Assembly: GCF_025698545.1 (NCBI RefSeq) | Contig: NC_068573.1 | Location: forward strand, 11,679,874 to 11,743,873 | Direction: 5' to 3' | Length of the DNA: 64,000 nt | Origin: Gossypium raimondii | Taxonomy: Eukaryota; Streptophyta; Magnoliopsida; Malvales; Malvaceae | Shown: piece after piece, positions 45,480-57,813 of the stretch | How positions within the stretch are numbered: the stretch's first letter is position 1 | Layout of the letters: each line of letters starts with the position of its first letter | Made by a program: the position numbers and the translations under genes | Notes under the pieces: model-generated | What the model was told of the DNA's origin: nothing | Databases searched by the model: none | Seen by the model: the letters and a program-made list of their open reading frames with translations, nothing else

Positions 45480-46490
45480 CTTGAGTTCCTTAGCAGTCCA
45501 CCTATAGCAGCAACACCCGCCTCAATGTCCACCGATCGATCTGACTTGAGCTGTACCTAGTCTCTCTTTGGTGCTTTCCACTGCTTGAGATACGTTCACG
45601 CCCAGGATAAACTTGTAGCCAATAAATCCTCAGTATTGCTATGTGCCCCTTGGAAAACATGTGTGTTGCGATGCTTCCAGAGGAGCCAAACAGTAATGGA
45701 AAAGAAGAAATCCATGTATCGTTCCCAATGTCAAATCTGCCAGCAGTCAGTAAGTTCCAAAGAACCCATTCTTGCAAAGGGAGTGAGAAAAATCGATCCT
45801 TAGTCCTGTTGGGAACAATGGAGTTCCAAAGTCCCCTAGCAAACAAACAATCCCTTAGGATGTGCAGAATGGATTCCACCCCTTCACCATACCGGGAACA
45901 GTGAGAATCCCCTTCATCCCTCATCTAACCCATTCTTCATTAGTCAAAAGTCGACCTTTAATAACAATCCAAATGAACTGACGGACACGTTGAGGTGTTG
46001 GGCACTTCCAAATGAGTATCCAAACCGGCTTAGCCTTCCCCCAATTTAGAACCTGCAAAATGTTTAAACGTATCTGCAATAGAGAATTTTCCATTTTTTG
46101 AGCCAATTCCAAGCAAGCGTATCCATTCCTATGGCGGTAAAATGCCCTAATTTTAGAAAAAATGTCTTGTGGTAGCATATATCTCAAACTCTGCCTATTC
46201 CATTCACCATTCGGGTTCACTATATCCATAACCATTAAATACCCATTACAAGGTTCATTACCAATATAAAAGTTTTTAAGAGGGCATATTTCATTAATCC
46301 AATAGTCCCACCAGAAATTCGTCAATTGCCAATTACCAATAGACCAATCAACTCCTTAAAGCATCTCAGTCCAAACTTCCGAAAGCGGTCGCCAAACATA
46401 CAAACAAGAACTTCGAGTGATTGAGATCGGACATCGACTTTGAATATTGTATTTGTTCCTCAGAACATGAACCCAAAAGGCGTCAATGTT
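45480..46490 (-). pseudogene. LINE ORF2 fragment: zf-RVT region
   Basis: A minus-strand reading of about 330 codons with few breaks runs from SSCLYVWRPLSEVWTEML at about 46400 through STNFWWDY-like TNFWWDYWINEICPLKNF, WNRQSLRYMLP, then zf-RVT text KPVWILIWKCPTPQRVRQFIW and CSRYGEGVESILHILRDC (about 45840-45890; C-x2-C-like, H-x5-C), then LWNSIVPNR and WVLWNLLTAG. It is the segment between RT and RNase H of a plant LINE. It differs in sequence from the LINE at 24.5-29.4 kb, so it is a second lineage. A stop sits after VRLL...EEWVR at about 45921. RT and RNase H are missing. Confidence 0.75.
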
Positions 46491-46499
46491 AGAGATAAT

Positions 46500-47117
46500 T
46501 TTGAAACCAAGCTTAAAAAATACTACAACATATAGAAAAAATTACAGGTTTTTTACACCAATAATATGAAAAATGTAATTACGAAAATGGGGTAAAAAGT
46601 AAATTAATTACGAGAACAAGTGTGGCCATATTGTCAAGCGATACCACCTTAAAAGGTTCACCCATCTTTAGCCAATTATTCTGGATGAAGAAAATTAATT
46701 TTTAACTAGTGTCACCACCTTAATTGGTTACACCAAAAGTTTTTATTTCCCATTTTTTCCTGCCATATATTGTTGTATAAAAATATCAGTGTCGCCATAT
46801 AGGGTAGCCCTACTACTTTATCCCACCTCCCTACCTCCACGTGTGTATGGAGAACCAGCAAAGAAATTTGAACGGTGTCGCCAACAAGGAAGGTTACATC
46901 GAATTAGCATTTTAATCCTTGCTTCCCTGCCAAAAGAACAAAACTTTGATTGTTTTGTATTGTTGAAACAAATTAAGAGAAAAAAAAAATTGTGTCAAAA
47001 CTAACCAAGAAAGTCTCTTGGATCCCTACAACTATTTGAAATCTAGATTGAAGATCAATAATAATTGTTTTTCATTTCAAAAATCAAGTTTGAGTTGAAG
47101 ATCAATGTTAGTTTTTA
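46500..47117. other. Intergenic, nothing recognised
   Basis: Mixed AT-rich sequence. A phrase beginning GTGTCGCCA recurs around 46790 and 46877 but no gene or element boundary can be fixed. Confidence 0.45.
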
Positions 47118-47127
47118 ATTACTTTTA

Positions 47128-48729
47128 GGGTAAACTACTAAAATAGTAACTTTTGTTTATCTCAGGTTACATTTTAGTCATTTATGTTTGAAATGTTACG
47201 TTTTAGTCACTTGCGTTAATGTCTTGTAACATTTTAGCCACTGAGCCATTAACGTTGTAACATAAGCTGATGTGGCACGTTAAATCATCATTTCAAATGA
47301 AAAATTTAGGTTAAATTATACAATTGGTTCCCATTTTTTTTTTCGTTTTGAGCATTTTAATTTTTTTTCTTTTATGTTCTTTTAACTTTCTTTCTTTTTC
47401 TTTATTTTCCATTCTCTTCTGTTTCTCCCTTTGTTTCCTCCATTCTCCATCTTTTTTAACATAATTTTTCTATGTTTATGAAAAAAGTAAAGGAAAAAGC
47501 TGAAACCAAAATAAAACTTGCTTCGCATATTCTCACCCCACAATTACAAACCCTCATCGTCTACCATCGCTTTAACGAACCAATTTGGATCTCTTAATGA
47601 CCTAGTCCACAAGCTCATTTCACTTAAAGACCTCGCCAGTCGTGACTTATGGTAGTCCACCCTCAACAAAGTTTTTTGAGCCCATTCCCTTAGCCTCCTA
47701 ACCAACCCCAATGACCACCTTATCTATCTTACCTACAGCATTCTAGTCCTCTCGAAACTACGTTGTTTCACAGATTCTTCAAATGATCTCTACACTCTCA
47801 ATGATTAAAACGAACATACAAAACTTACCCTTAGCTTTACCCAAACTAGTTTGGTTCCATGCTCCCTTTCTCTCTTCAGTTCATCCATGCTCGGCTTCCA
47901 ATCAAGCTTGCTTGAGAATATCCAGAAAGGTTTAGATCAATTTTATTGTTTGCTTAATTTTATTCGTCAAAAAGAAAAGAAAATGAAAGGAATAATCTAC
48001 ACGATTCTGTAAAAGTTTGGAAACGGGAAAAAATTGTTTTGAATATAAAGAATTCAATTTATGTTTGGATTTTATTAATGATATGATTTTTTATATTGAT
48101 TAGTTAGATTCAATTTGAGTTTCAAAATTAGGTTATACTCAAATCGAGATTTGATTAATAATGATTGATATTAAATTTTGAGTGAAATTTAATTTAGGAA
48201 TCATTTGAAAGAAACAAGGACTTGGTTTATTTGGTGGGCAAAGATTATGTTTTTGTAGTGAAGAATATGAGAAGAGAGAAAATAAAAGGGAAAAGAAAAG
48301 GAAAATAAAAGAAATAAAAAGAAAAAAATTAAATTGTTCAAAAAAAGTATAGGGACTAGTTTTAGTAAATGGAAAATATAGAAAAATTACATTAAAAGAA
48401 ATAGAGAATAGAGGAAAACAGAAGGAGAAGGAGAAGAGAATGAAAATAAAGAAAAAAAGGAAAGTTCAAAGAACATAAAAGAAAAAAAATTAAATTGCTC
48501 AAAACAAAAAAATATAGGGACCAATTGTATAATTTAACCTAAAATTTTTGTTTAAAATGATGATTTAAAATGTCACGTTAGCTTATTGTTACATCGTTCA
48601 TAACAATTAACACTCAATGAGTAAAATGTTACAACACCATAACTTAAGTGACTAAAACATAACATTTCAAACATAAGTGACTAAAATGTAACCCGAGACA
48701 AACAAAAGTGACTATTTTGATAGTTTACC
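47128..48729. mobile_element. Element with ~360-bp terminal inverted repeats, MULE-like, non-autonomous
   Basis: Left end GGGTAAACTACTAAAATAG; right end, other strand, GGTAAACTATCAAAATAG. The inverted similarity continues inward for about 360 bp on each side (47129-47490 versus 48370-48729), including ACTTTTGTTT, GGTTACATTTTAGTCA, CAATTGGTCCC-like text and matching T-rich/A-rich tracts. The flanks read ATTACTTTTA (47118-47127) and ATTATTTTTA (48730-48739), 9 of 10 identical, in the range of Mutator TSDs. The centre (about 47500-48000) is less AT-rich and coding-like. No transposase is present. Confidence 0.72.
47515..47990 (+). pseudogene. Possible captured gene fragment inside the inverted-repeat element
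   Basis: The central part has balanced base composition unlike its surroundings and a long, nearly open reading with three stops: LNDLVHKLISLKDLASRDLW, a stop, STLNKVF, a stop, AHSLSLLTNPNDHLIYLTYS, then ILVLSKLRCFTDSSNDLYTL and SLVPCSLSLF. I do not recognise the family with confidence. The layout (host-like coding sequence between long Mutator-type TIRs) is that of a Pack-MULE. Confidence 0.35.
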
Positions 48730-50459
48730 ATTATTTTTATGTTATTTCATTTTATTTTACTATTATGGATAGTTTGGTTACTATATGGTGATATAATGTT
48801 TTGTATGACATGAAAATTATTTTGTTTGATATACAATTTTTATTGCTTTGATATGGTATAAATTGTTTTAATATCAACTAATATGTACTTTTTATTTTTA
48901 ATTTATTTTACAAATTTACTTTAGAAGATGAATAATCAATTCTTTGTATACTTCCATTACAATGGGGTAATTTGCCATACAGATGTTAGTTGTATATTTT
49001 AATTATGTCATCAAATAGGAATGAGGTTTAACAAGAGAGTAAACTTGATGAAATCAAAGAAAAGATTGGTGCGAAAATCGATTGAGGTTGTGGTAGGAGG
49101 ATGTGTGGTAGGAGGATGTTTAGACTATTCTACAAATTTTCATTTTAATAAAATTTGGGCAAATATAGGGAGATGCAACTTGTAGAGGATGATGACGTAA
49201 AGATTATGATCACACCGTATTGCACGACTGGTAACATTGAACCAATTGAGTTGTTCACTGAGTTGGTGGATGTCGAGCCGGTATAAAATAACACTACATT
49301 AGATCAATAATATGGATTTCATGACTCGTATATAGAGGTTCCAAAAGCACTTGTGGATGGGCAATCTTTTGTACACAGGTTTGATTTTGACTTGAATGTT
49401 GGGTGGGTAGAAGCGTGCTATTATGAAGCGATCTCAAAATCATGTGGAAACCTATACGTGCTTCTATTCTATATAATAACACTACTCTCAGTCTCTGTTT
49501 ACAGATATATCCATTGATGATTGGTACCAATGCAGATAATGAAGAAGGACTTGATAATAATGATGGTCCCGATCACTAGGGGGAAGAAGTTAGTGACCTC
49601 GATCTCGACGGGGTACTAGATTGTAACACTTAGATTTCAAATAACCTGAAATTAAGAATGAATAAGGGACTAAATTGAAAGAGATCGCAAGCTAACTACC
49701 TATACTGTAAAAATTAGGAAAGATGGAAATCAAATTGGACATGGTTGGGATCCAATTCTAGTTCAGTTGGAATGGAACCCGTTGATTCCTTAGTGGGAGA
49801 TATCATAATTAGCAATGGAAGGTTTTCTTAGGATTGGAAGTAGCACAGGAAGGGTTATAAATAGTTGGGAGATTCCCGACCTTGTCCAATTTCTCTCGTT
49901 CATCATCTTCTTTGGTAGCTCGAAGAAGGAGTAGTCATGGAAGGTTCTGCATGAAGAGATTTCATGAAGATAGAACTGGAAAAGTAGGGAAACCAACAAG
50001 TGGGTAAGGTTTTTAACCCTTATGTGTACATATGATAAAGTTACGAACTCAGAACTATTTTGAGGGTTCTATATGTTTCTGGAAAAAAAATGGGTTTAGG
50101 TTAATAATATGGAGTATAACCTATGGTTTTTGGTTTTAAGATACTGTTTGGAGAATGGAAGCTCCGATGCCTAAAAGAAGGAATAAACTAGGGGAAAAAA
50201 TAAGGTTTCAGGTGAGTTCCTAACACCAAACCTGTTATTATGGTCTACGTTGTTAGGTATGTCATGTTTGCATAAACATGAAGCAGGATGGTATGAACAT
50301 GCATTGCATAACTATGAGGAAAACCTCAAGGGGTTAGATGAAGTTAGGAAGGGAATAGGGAGAGAACTCATTAGTTACCGCCTCAGGCGAAGCTTTGGGT
50401 AAATAAGGTAATGAGAGGAGGATTTGAGAAATAAGAAATATGAAATGATATTTACCGTG

Positions 50460-50960
50460 ACGACGATATCGACTGGTCTTTCGAGGTGACATTGTGACGA
50501 TGATATACGACGTAAGACCATAAATGAAAGAGGCTACAATAGTTCGGTATGTGGTACATAACATAAGACCATGGATGAAAGATGCCATGACAACATGGTA
50601 TAATGTAAAGGTATATGATGTAAGACCATGGATGAAAGGCTCCATGGAAACAAGGTAAATGATATAAGGTATGCAGTGCAAGACCATAGATGAAAGATGC
50701 TATGGTAGTTAGGTATGATGAGTAAGATCATTAATGAAAGACGTTATGACATTATAAGGTAATACGTCACGATGGCGAAGTGGTATAAGACCATGGATGG
50801 AAGAATCCATGGCGTCCACAGAGTAAGTTCGTTGGGGCAGTAAACAGGGAATAAAGTAAGTTCATTGGGATAGTAAACATAGAATAGAGTAAGTTCGTTG
50901 GGACAGTAAACACGGGAAGTCTACTGGGATAAGGGAAACGAAATGGGAAGGGTATAAGAC
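50460..50960 (-). repeat. Minisatellite inside LTR copy C
   Basis: On the plus strand the phrase AAGACCATGGATGAAAG, followed by (AT)GCCATG, recurs about seven times between 50515 and 50810 at 50-65 bp spacing. GTAAGTTCGTTGGGACAGTAAACA then recurs three times at 50823-50912. These are the complements of the motifs in copies A and B, here in a longer and more regular array. Confidence 0.8.
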
Positions 50961-52207
50961 CATAGTTCAACTATGACAACCTAGGGCCCGTCATGGTGTA
51001 GATACAACCTCAAGTGAGGAGTATAGGCTTGGGCGCCAAGTATGAGAATCCACATAGGTGGAAGAAGAGCAAAGAAAGTGTAAGTATGGTAAGCGGGCGA
51101 TGCGAGTCTCAAGGCTCAATTTTAGACCCATGATTGTGATGGGCTTACACTACCTCAAGGCGCAACAATAAGATCAAAGGCCAAGCAAATCAAAACAAGA
51201 TTCGATCAAAAAAAATGTGATGATGAATCTTTTTAAGGAAACGAGGCATGATACATGCATGAAATGGGTGAAATTTATTAAACTCCATTCACTGAAGCTA
51301 CCAGTTTTTAAGTTTGGGGAATCAGTAGACTTGTAATAACTTTTTGGATGGGATTCAGGTATTTATTTGTTAATATTTCTGCATGGTGTTCGAAGATCTA
51401 TCTCTTAGCTTCGAAACGCAATTTTAATCACTTGATTTTGAGTTCCGGAGCTCAAGTTATGACCATTTTAGCGCAGAATGCGCGGGCAAAATTTTTTGAC
51501 GGGATTATGACGAGAATTACGAGTTTTGGTCTTTTAATTAGAGTTTAAATCATATTGGATTCAGGTTTTAGACTTAATTTTTATTATATATGAACCCAAT
51601 ATTGTATTTATTAGCTCTAATTATTTTATTATTTTTTATTCCTAATTTTTTATAATTATTAAGTATTTTAAGTTATTTAAGAGTTTTATGTCAACAAGAA
51701 GATTTAGTTTAAAAGTACTTCTTGTTAATTTAGGTTAATTAGAGTTCTAGTATATTAAGAGTTTTATTTTGATTTATTTAGCTAGCCTATATAAAGGCTT
51801 TTACATTGTACACAAAAAAAACAATTTATTATTATTCAACAACTTCTCTTTTGAGTTAATAAATTCTCTTTGAGTTTTTCTTTTCAAGAATTTCTTTTCA
51901 GTTTTCTTTTAGAAGAGTTTTAACAATCTTTTCAGATTGTGGGGATCATCTTCAAACTTTTTCTTGTCAAGTTTTCTTCCTTGGAGGGGAAACTAGAGCT
52001 GCTTAAAGGGGGTTGTGAATTCTTCTTGTTTCTAAGGCTTCTTAGGACTTTTACATGTCACGTTCTATCTTTTCCATCTATCTTCTTTATTGTTTTAATC
52101 TTTGATTTATTGTTCAATTTTATTTTTCTTAGTTATTTATTTTAATTGTTTTAACTGACTTGGATTCGATTGCATTTCAAGTTGTGTCAAAATCCAAGTT
52201 TCTTTCC

Positions 52208-53130
52208 GAGACAAAGAGAAAAGAAACCTTGAGTGATAAAAGTTTATTTGATGGTCCACTTTTGGTGAGTGAAAATACATATGAGGTAAAATTAGAAAGT
52301 TCTCAAGTGAGAAAAGAAAATGAAAAACAAGAAAATATTAATGCAAAAGTGCAAAATGATTATGTTTTAGCTAACCATAACTCGAATTTGTTTAGTGGTG
52401 TTTCCTTGTTACAGGATTTCAAGGATCCTTTGATGGACTTCCAATTACATTACTCTACCATTGATAGACAAATTTACTTGTGGGAGAGAGGTAAGTTGGA
52501 TATTGATAATTCTCCACAAGTACTACAAAGCAAGAAAGGTAAGGAAACATTAGAAATTGAATTAAAAGGCATACCTTGCATGTGTTTGATAGGTGTGCTC
52601 CTGATTTTAAATTTTCTTATGACATGTTTTCCCATTGGTTAAGTTTCAATAAACCTTTGTCAGTTTCAATTAATTTTACAGTTTTATCTAGATTTGTAAA
52701 AGTTAAAAATAATAATTTTGTTGCATTAAGTAGGTTAATTAAATCATTTTATACATTTTCTCTTGCAACAAAATTTTCTATTTTGACATTTAACAATGAA
52801 TTTTATATAATCTTAACCTTCTTGATTTTTATAATTATGTGAAATTCTTGACTCATTGTTAGAAATTCTTATGGATGACTATGTATATTTAAAGAAAGTT
52901 ACAGGTTATATTTTACCTGAACACTCATGTGCTTAACATTTCTTTGGTTAGTTTTGATACCTTGTTTTTAAAGGAGACATCCATGATCGAACCTAATTTG
53001 AAGGATAGAAATAATGTCTTTGATCCCAAAGATAGTTTTGGCATCCAAGAAAGTTTAGGTAAGTATTTTTTTTTCATTTTAATGTTCTTAATTCTAATCC
53101 CTTTTCTTTTTATGCAACTAAAGATTTGAG
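52208..53130 (+). pseudogene. Shredded gypsy-type pol remnant in the nested element
   Basis: An open stretch to 52642 has NLFSGVSLLQDFKDPLMDF, reminiscent of the linker before gypsy RT (LLQEFxDVFPE). After a frame change, VKNNNFVALSRLIKSFYTF (about 52700-52755) resembles the RNase H end (KxNxVADALSR) with two residues lost, and VYLKKVTGYILPEHSC (about 52880-52925) resembles the start of integrase. The RT core between these landmarks is deleted. Assignments rest on short motifs only. Confidence 0.45.
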
Positions 53131-53159
53131 GACAAATCTTCTTGAGGAAGGGGGAATAA

Positions 53160-54297
53160 TGCGAGTATCGTGGCCCAATTTCAGACCCATGGATATGATG
53201 GGCTTACACTACCTCAAGGCCCAACAATAAGATCAAAGGCTAAGTAAATCAAACCAAGATTCAATCAAAGGCAATATGTGAGGATGAATCTTTTTGAGGA
53301 AACGAGGAATGATACATGTACAAAATGGGTGAAATTTATTAAATTCCATTCATTGAAGCTGTCAGTTTTTATGCTTGGGGAATCAACAAACTTGCAATGA
53401 CTTTTTGGATGGGATTCAAGAATTTATTTGTTAAGATGTCTTCATGACATTCAAAGATATATCTTTTAGCTTCGAAACACACTTTGAATCACTTGATTTT
53501 GAGTTTGAGAGCTCAAGTTATGACCGATTTAGTGAAGACTGTGCGAGCAGAATTTCATGATGGGATTATGACGGGAATTACAAGTTTTGGGTTTTTAATT
53601 CGAGTTTAAATCATATTGGGTTTAGGTTTTAGGCTTAATTTTTATTATATATGAACCCAATATTGTATTTATCAAATCTTATTATTTTATTATTTTTTAT
53701 TTCAAATTTTTGATAATTATTAAGTATTTTAAGTTATTTAGGAGTTTTATGTCAATAAGAAAGTTTAGTTTAAAACTACTTCTTGTTTAGGTTAATTAGA
53801 GTTTTAGTATACTTAAGAGTATTGTTTAGATTTATTTAGCTAGCCTATATAAATACATTTACATTGTACATAAAAAAAAAAAAACAATTCATTATCATTC
53901 AACAACTTTTCTTTTGGGTTAATAAATTTTCTTTGAGTTTTTCTTTTCAAGAATTTCTCTTGAGTTTTCTTTTAGCAGTGTTTTAACAATCTTTTCAGAT
54001 TGTGGGGATCATCTTCAAACTTTTTCTTGTCAAGTTTTCTTCCTTGAAGGGGGTTGTTGATTCTTGTTTCCAAGGCTTCTTAGGACTTTTACATGTCACG
54101 TTCTATCTTTTCCATCTATCTTTTTTATTTTATTATTTATTGTTGAATTTTATTTTTCTTAGTTGTTTATTTTAATTGTTTTTCTGACTTGGATTCGATT
54201 GCGTTTCAAGTTGTGTCAAAATACAAGTTTATTTTTGAACATCTGGAGCCCTAATTCAATTTTGTGACTTGGACAAACTTTACGATCCTCTTCCGCA
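53160..54297 (+). repeat. 3' LTR of the nested element
   Basis: It runs from TGCGAGTATCG after the polypurine tract to CTCTTCCGCA and matches the 5' copy through TTGTGTCAAAAT, then extends further. TGCG...CGCA forms a 4-bp inverted terminus. Confidence 0.68.
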
Positions 54298-55687
54298 CTC
54301 ATTTCGTATCAGTGGGTCATGAGGAATCTGCCAAAAGTGGTGATAGTGGTTAAAGCCAAAAATACATGGGCAAGGAGCAAACCAAAATTAAAGAAAGATA
54401 GGTCAGGCAAGAGTTGGCCTTGTTAAGGAAATATAGGAAAGGAAATTTTCCAAGGATCACAAAATAGGATCCGAAATCAAGAGCCTTAGGAAGGGTTAAT
54501 TGAAGTGGTATGAGAGAAGTGAATGTCCTCGTAGGGAGGAAATGCGCAAGTGAAATGACAGACTCGTATAGTCGTATGAATGATAACCACTTGGTCCAAC
54601 AAGATAGATTGACTTTCAGGTATGAGATAGGTGAGCTCCCAAGTAAGAGGAGAAATGAGAATAGGTTCACCAGAGCGGCGAAGTCTATTGAAGGTCAGCA
54701 CAATATGGATATGTCAAGGGGTCTTTCAGGCTAAGGTTGGATACAAAGAGTCCACGAAGGACTAGTATGAACAAGTCCACCAAGGAAGGTATGTCCTAAG
54801 AATCCTTGGGATAATAGTCGAAAAGGATACAAAAAAGGTTCATAAAGGGAAGTCGACGAACAAAATGGTCAAATAAAGGTCCACAAAAACCCTGAGAAAG
54901 GGGAAGTGAAATGAAGGTCGAATAAGTTCGTTGGTATGGTGAAGTACCGAGGATACAGTTCAATGGGCAGTTTGATTAAAGGAAGGACTTATAGTGAGCG
55001 AATAGTTTAGAGGACTGGGTGGAGTCTGCCACCCTAATGTCAAATGTTTACCTTGGCTAGTAAGGAGTAATCCTTATTTATTTTATATTATTTTACATTT
55101 GTTACCCCTGTGTGGTAGGGTTATTTGTGGATAGTAAAGGAACTTAATAAGTTCATTCAAACTTATAGGAGTTTGTATGATGTTCATAGGATTTGCAAGG
55201 TTGATCGAGGACTTCGAGGAGGGACCAAGCTAGACGATGTCGAGATCGAGGATCACTGTTGGATCAAGTTATGCATATAGGAAGGGGGTACTATCAGAGG
55301 TTTCGCCCTGGAGTTAATGTGTTCTAACCAGGTAGTGCCCTTAGAATTTGGGCAATGAAATAGGTAGCCTTGATAAAAGGATGTGAGCGATTCGATGTAA
55401 TTTAATTAGCCAGATTAGAGACAGAACCTTTGAAGGATTAGAGATTCAGTGGCCTATGACCTTAGATATAAGAATTATTATAAATTCTATTATTAGAAAA
55501 TTTTTATTTTTAGACTGTTTTATAACAGTTAAGATTAGCAAAATTTAAGTATAGGTTCATTTGTGACGCTTCATACCTAGATCTGGTGGATGGGTCAGGC
55601 ATGGGGTGTTACATGGATAATATCGATGATGAAGACAAATGTGATGATGATAATTTTGGAAAAAATCTAGTTGGAAAACAGTTTACT

Positions 55688-57813
55688 TGCATAACGGAAA
55701 ATAAAAATTTTGAAAATTGACCCGATTTGTGATATTTATAGCAATAAAACTTAGATCAAAATCATACCCGTGTTTTTGAATAGACAGATCATTGTCATTC
55801 CTGACTTTCAACCAAATGATATTCTCCACTATTCTCGTACCACAAATTGCTTTGAGTGTAAGTTCGAACAAATCGAATCAAATCGAACAAATCGAATCAA
55901 ACACATGAACTAGAAATTGTTTTCTTTTCTTTTAGGGTGAAAACAAATTCTCTCTTGAAAATAGAAATCAACAAAATCGTTATTCTAGAAAATATATTTA
56001 ATTATTAGAAAATAAAAGTCTCTCTATATTTAGGTAGAATAACGATATTTAAAAGTTGTGTAAATAGCTTTATCAATGTAATTTATTTATAGGGAGAGAA
56101 GGTAGAACCCTTGTTGAATTAGAGAAATTTATTTCAAATAAAAAACAGTTCCTACTTAGAGTAAGATTAGGGTGGGTAGCATACCCTTAGTATTCCTACT
56201 AAGGTTGCTTCCCTTTCATATTCCATGAGGGGGTTTTGGGCCTCTCACACACCAGGTCCAATTACGAGTACTTTCTAGAATTTTTTACCCAATACTTTGT
56301 TATCTGATCCAACTCAATTCTGCTTTTCTATTCTCAAAATAAACTTCAATATTTATATTTAATTAAATAATTTCTCATCTCAATTTTACACTCAGTAAAA
56401 TTATGATTATTTTACCCCTGGTAAAATTTTTAAGAAAATATATTTAATATTTCACCATTCAACTTGTTCACTATGATTGTAAGGTTTATTTTCATTTCGG
56501 GCTTTAAAATAGCTTAAAAGCATAAACTCAATCTTACGATCATTTTTGAGAAATCCTTGTTCATTTCTAAATGAATTCATTTCTCATTTTCATTTCCATT
56601 CCCATTTCCATTTTGGAGAAAACCACATTCATTTCCAAATGATTTCATTTCTCCATTTTCATTTTCATTTTTGAGAAAACCTTAATCATTCCCAGGTGTT
56701 TACTATTTCTTCATTTCACAATTTCTATTCATTTCTGTTCATTTAATTCAACATGCAATTCATTTCTGGTTTCAACGAGTTAGCGGAGGGACCGATTGGA
56801 CATATGCAATTGAGGCTCAAATTATTTATAATTAAGTTTCAAATTTTTGCCTATTAATTATAAACTCATTTAGTCACGAAGTCATTCTACTATAGTATCG
56901 TGACTAAGCTCTCCTGAACGACACACCATTATGAAAGCAACTTGATTAGCGCTCGTCTAATGACCTTGTCATAAGTGTGTTACCCTCATAGGATATCTTT
57001 AATCTCTTTGGAATAATATCTGTTCTCCTAATATGATCCTATTTTATCTCATAGTAACCATTATATTTTCCTTCATGAAAAGTCAATCACTATCAAATAA
57101 CGATCAAGTTATCTATCATAAAGACGAACGACCCGTGACCACGTTTATTTTTCATCAACCATGTAATGCCAATGAGAGGATATCATTTATCCATGTCTTA
57201 GGCTATGAATTCCTCTATTGTGAATGACGCTACATACTATAGAAGTCGTACACCCAAAACACCAATTTTCGGTTCCTTATGTATTCGAACTCAGGCTTTT
57301 ACTTACATTGAAATGTACGAGTTACACATACATAGTCCGTTATCCACTTAGGATTTAGGTATGCCACACTATGAACGTCACAAGTGAATAAATTTATAAA
57401 CGGATTCAAGATCTATTCTTCTTGGTTCCTGTTCGATGTACTGTTAGTTCAGTAAGTCACATCATGTCTCTACCTTCTAAGAGTCATCTGCTCCGATGCC
57501 CAAGACAAAGCATCTCCCCAATTGGAATTGATATGTTTAGGTTCGTCTACTAATACAAGTTGTCTTTTTGCATTACGATTCTACCATGTAATACCGCTTA
57601 GTGTTAGTTTAAACATTAGACAACCAATGAGCAAGATTTTCTTTCATTTTGCTTTGCATGCAAAAACAATATGAGGACAATTATACAAAGCATATTAATG
57701 TAATCAATGAATTTGTTTTATTAACCAATCTGTTAAAAAAAATACAAGTTGTTATACTACACTTAGGTCACCATATCTAATAGATAATGCAAACACCCCT
57801 CCCCTAGGGAATT
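55688..57813 (-). mobile_element. Second copy of the 2.1-2.4 kb LTR-like family, inserted in the MULE gene
   Basis: The block begins TGCATAACGGAAAATAAAAA, corresponding to TGCAGCGGAAAATAG at about 6220 in the first copy, and ends near CCCTAGGGAATT. Shared landmarks with 6192-8562 include the AATGACCTTGTCAT/GTGTTACCCTCAT block (56960-56990), ACTTAGGATTTAGGT (57352-57366) and AACCAATGAGC (57622). A minus-strand TATA-like CCCTATAAATAAA lies at about 56085-56097. The MULE reads VGKQ before and RGIVI after. Candidate flanks TTACT (55683) and TGACT (57814) differ at one base. There are no genes inside. The start lacks about 25 bp relative to copy one. Confidence 0.6.

Larger units (their letters stand above)
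51101..54297 (+). mobile_element. Deletion derivative of an LTR retrotransposon nested in LTR copy C
   Basis: A direct repeat of about 1.1 kb bounds the element: 51101 to about 52207 and 53160-54297. Both copies start TGCGAGT and include GATGGGCTTACACTACCTCA. A TATA-like CTATATAAA lies in each (51788 and 53847). The 5' copy lacks the last 90 bp or so present in the 3' copy, and the primer site is gone. A polypurine stretch GAGGAAGGGGGAATAA (53144-53159) precedes the 3' LTR and fixes plus orientation. The interior is only about 0.95 kb. No TSD was found (GGCGA versus CTCAT). Confidence 0.7.
49622..55613 (-). mobile_element. LTR-family member C, solo LTR in the MULE gene, itself interrupted
   Basis: Left end TGTAACACTTAG, right end GGGGTGTTACA. 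Read on the minus strand it begins TGTAACACCCCATGCCTGACCC, like copies A and B. Flanking 5-mers are TAGAT (49617-49621) and TGGAT (55614-55618), 4 of 5 identical. The MULE acidic region (DLDLDGVLD then DNIDDED) continues across it. About 2.8 kb belongs to the LTR; 51101-54297 is another element nested inside. There are no internal genes of its own, so it is a solo LTR. Confidence 0.68.

Noticed and set aside
50334..50970. Minus-strand ORFs with repeated phrases (FIHGL, YTLYH, TNLLYS)
   Set aside because: Translations of the tandem repeat in LTR copy C; the repeat explains the apparent protein repeats.
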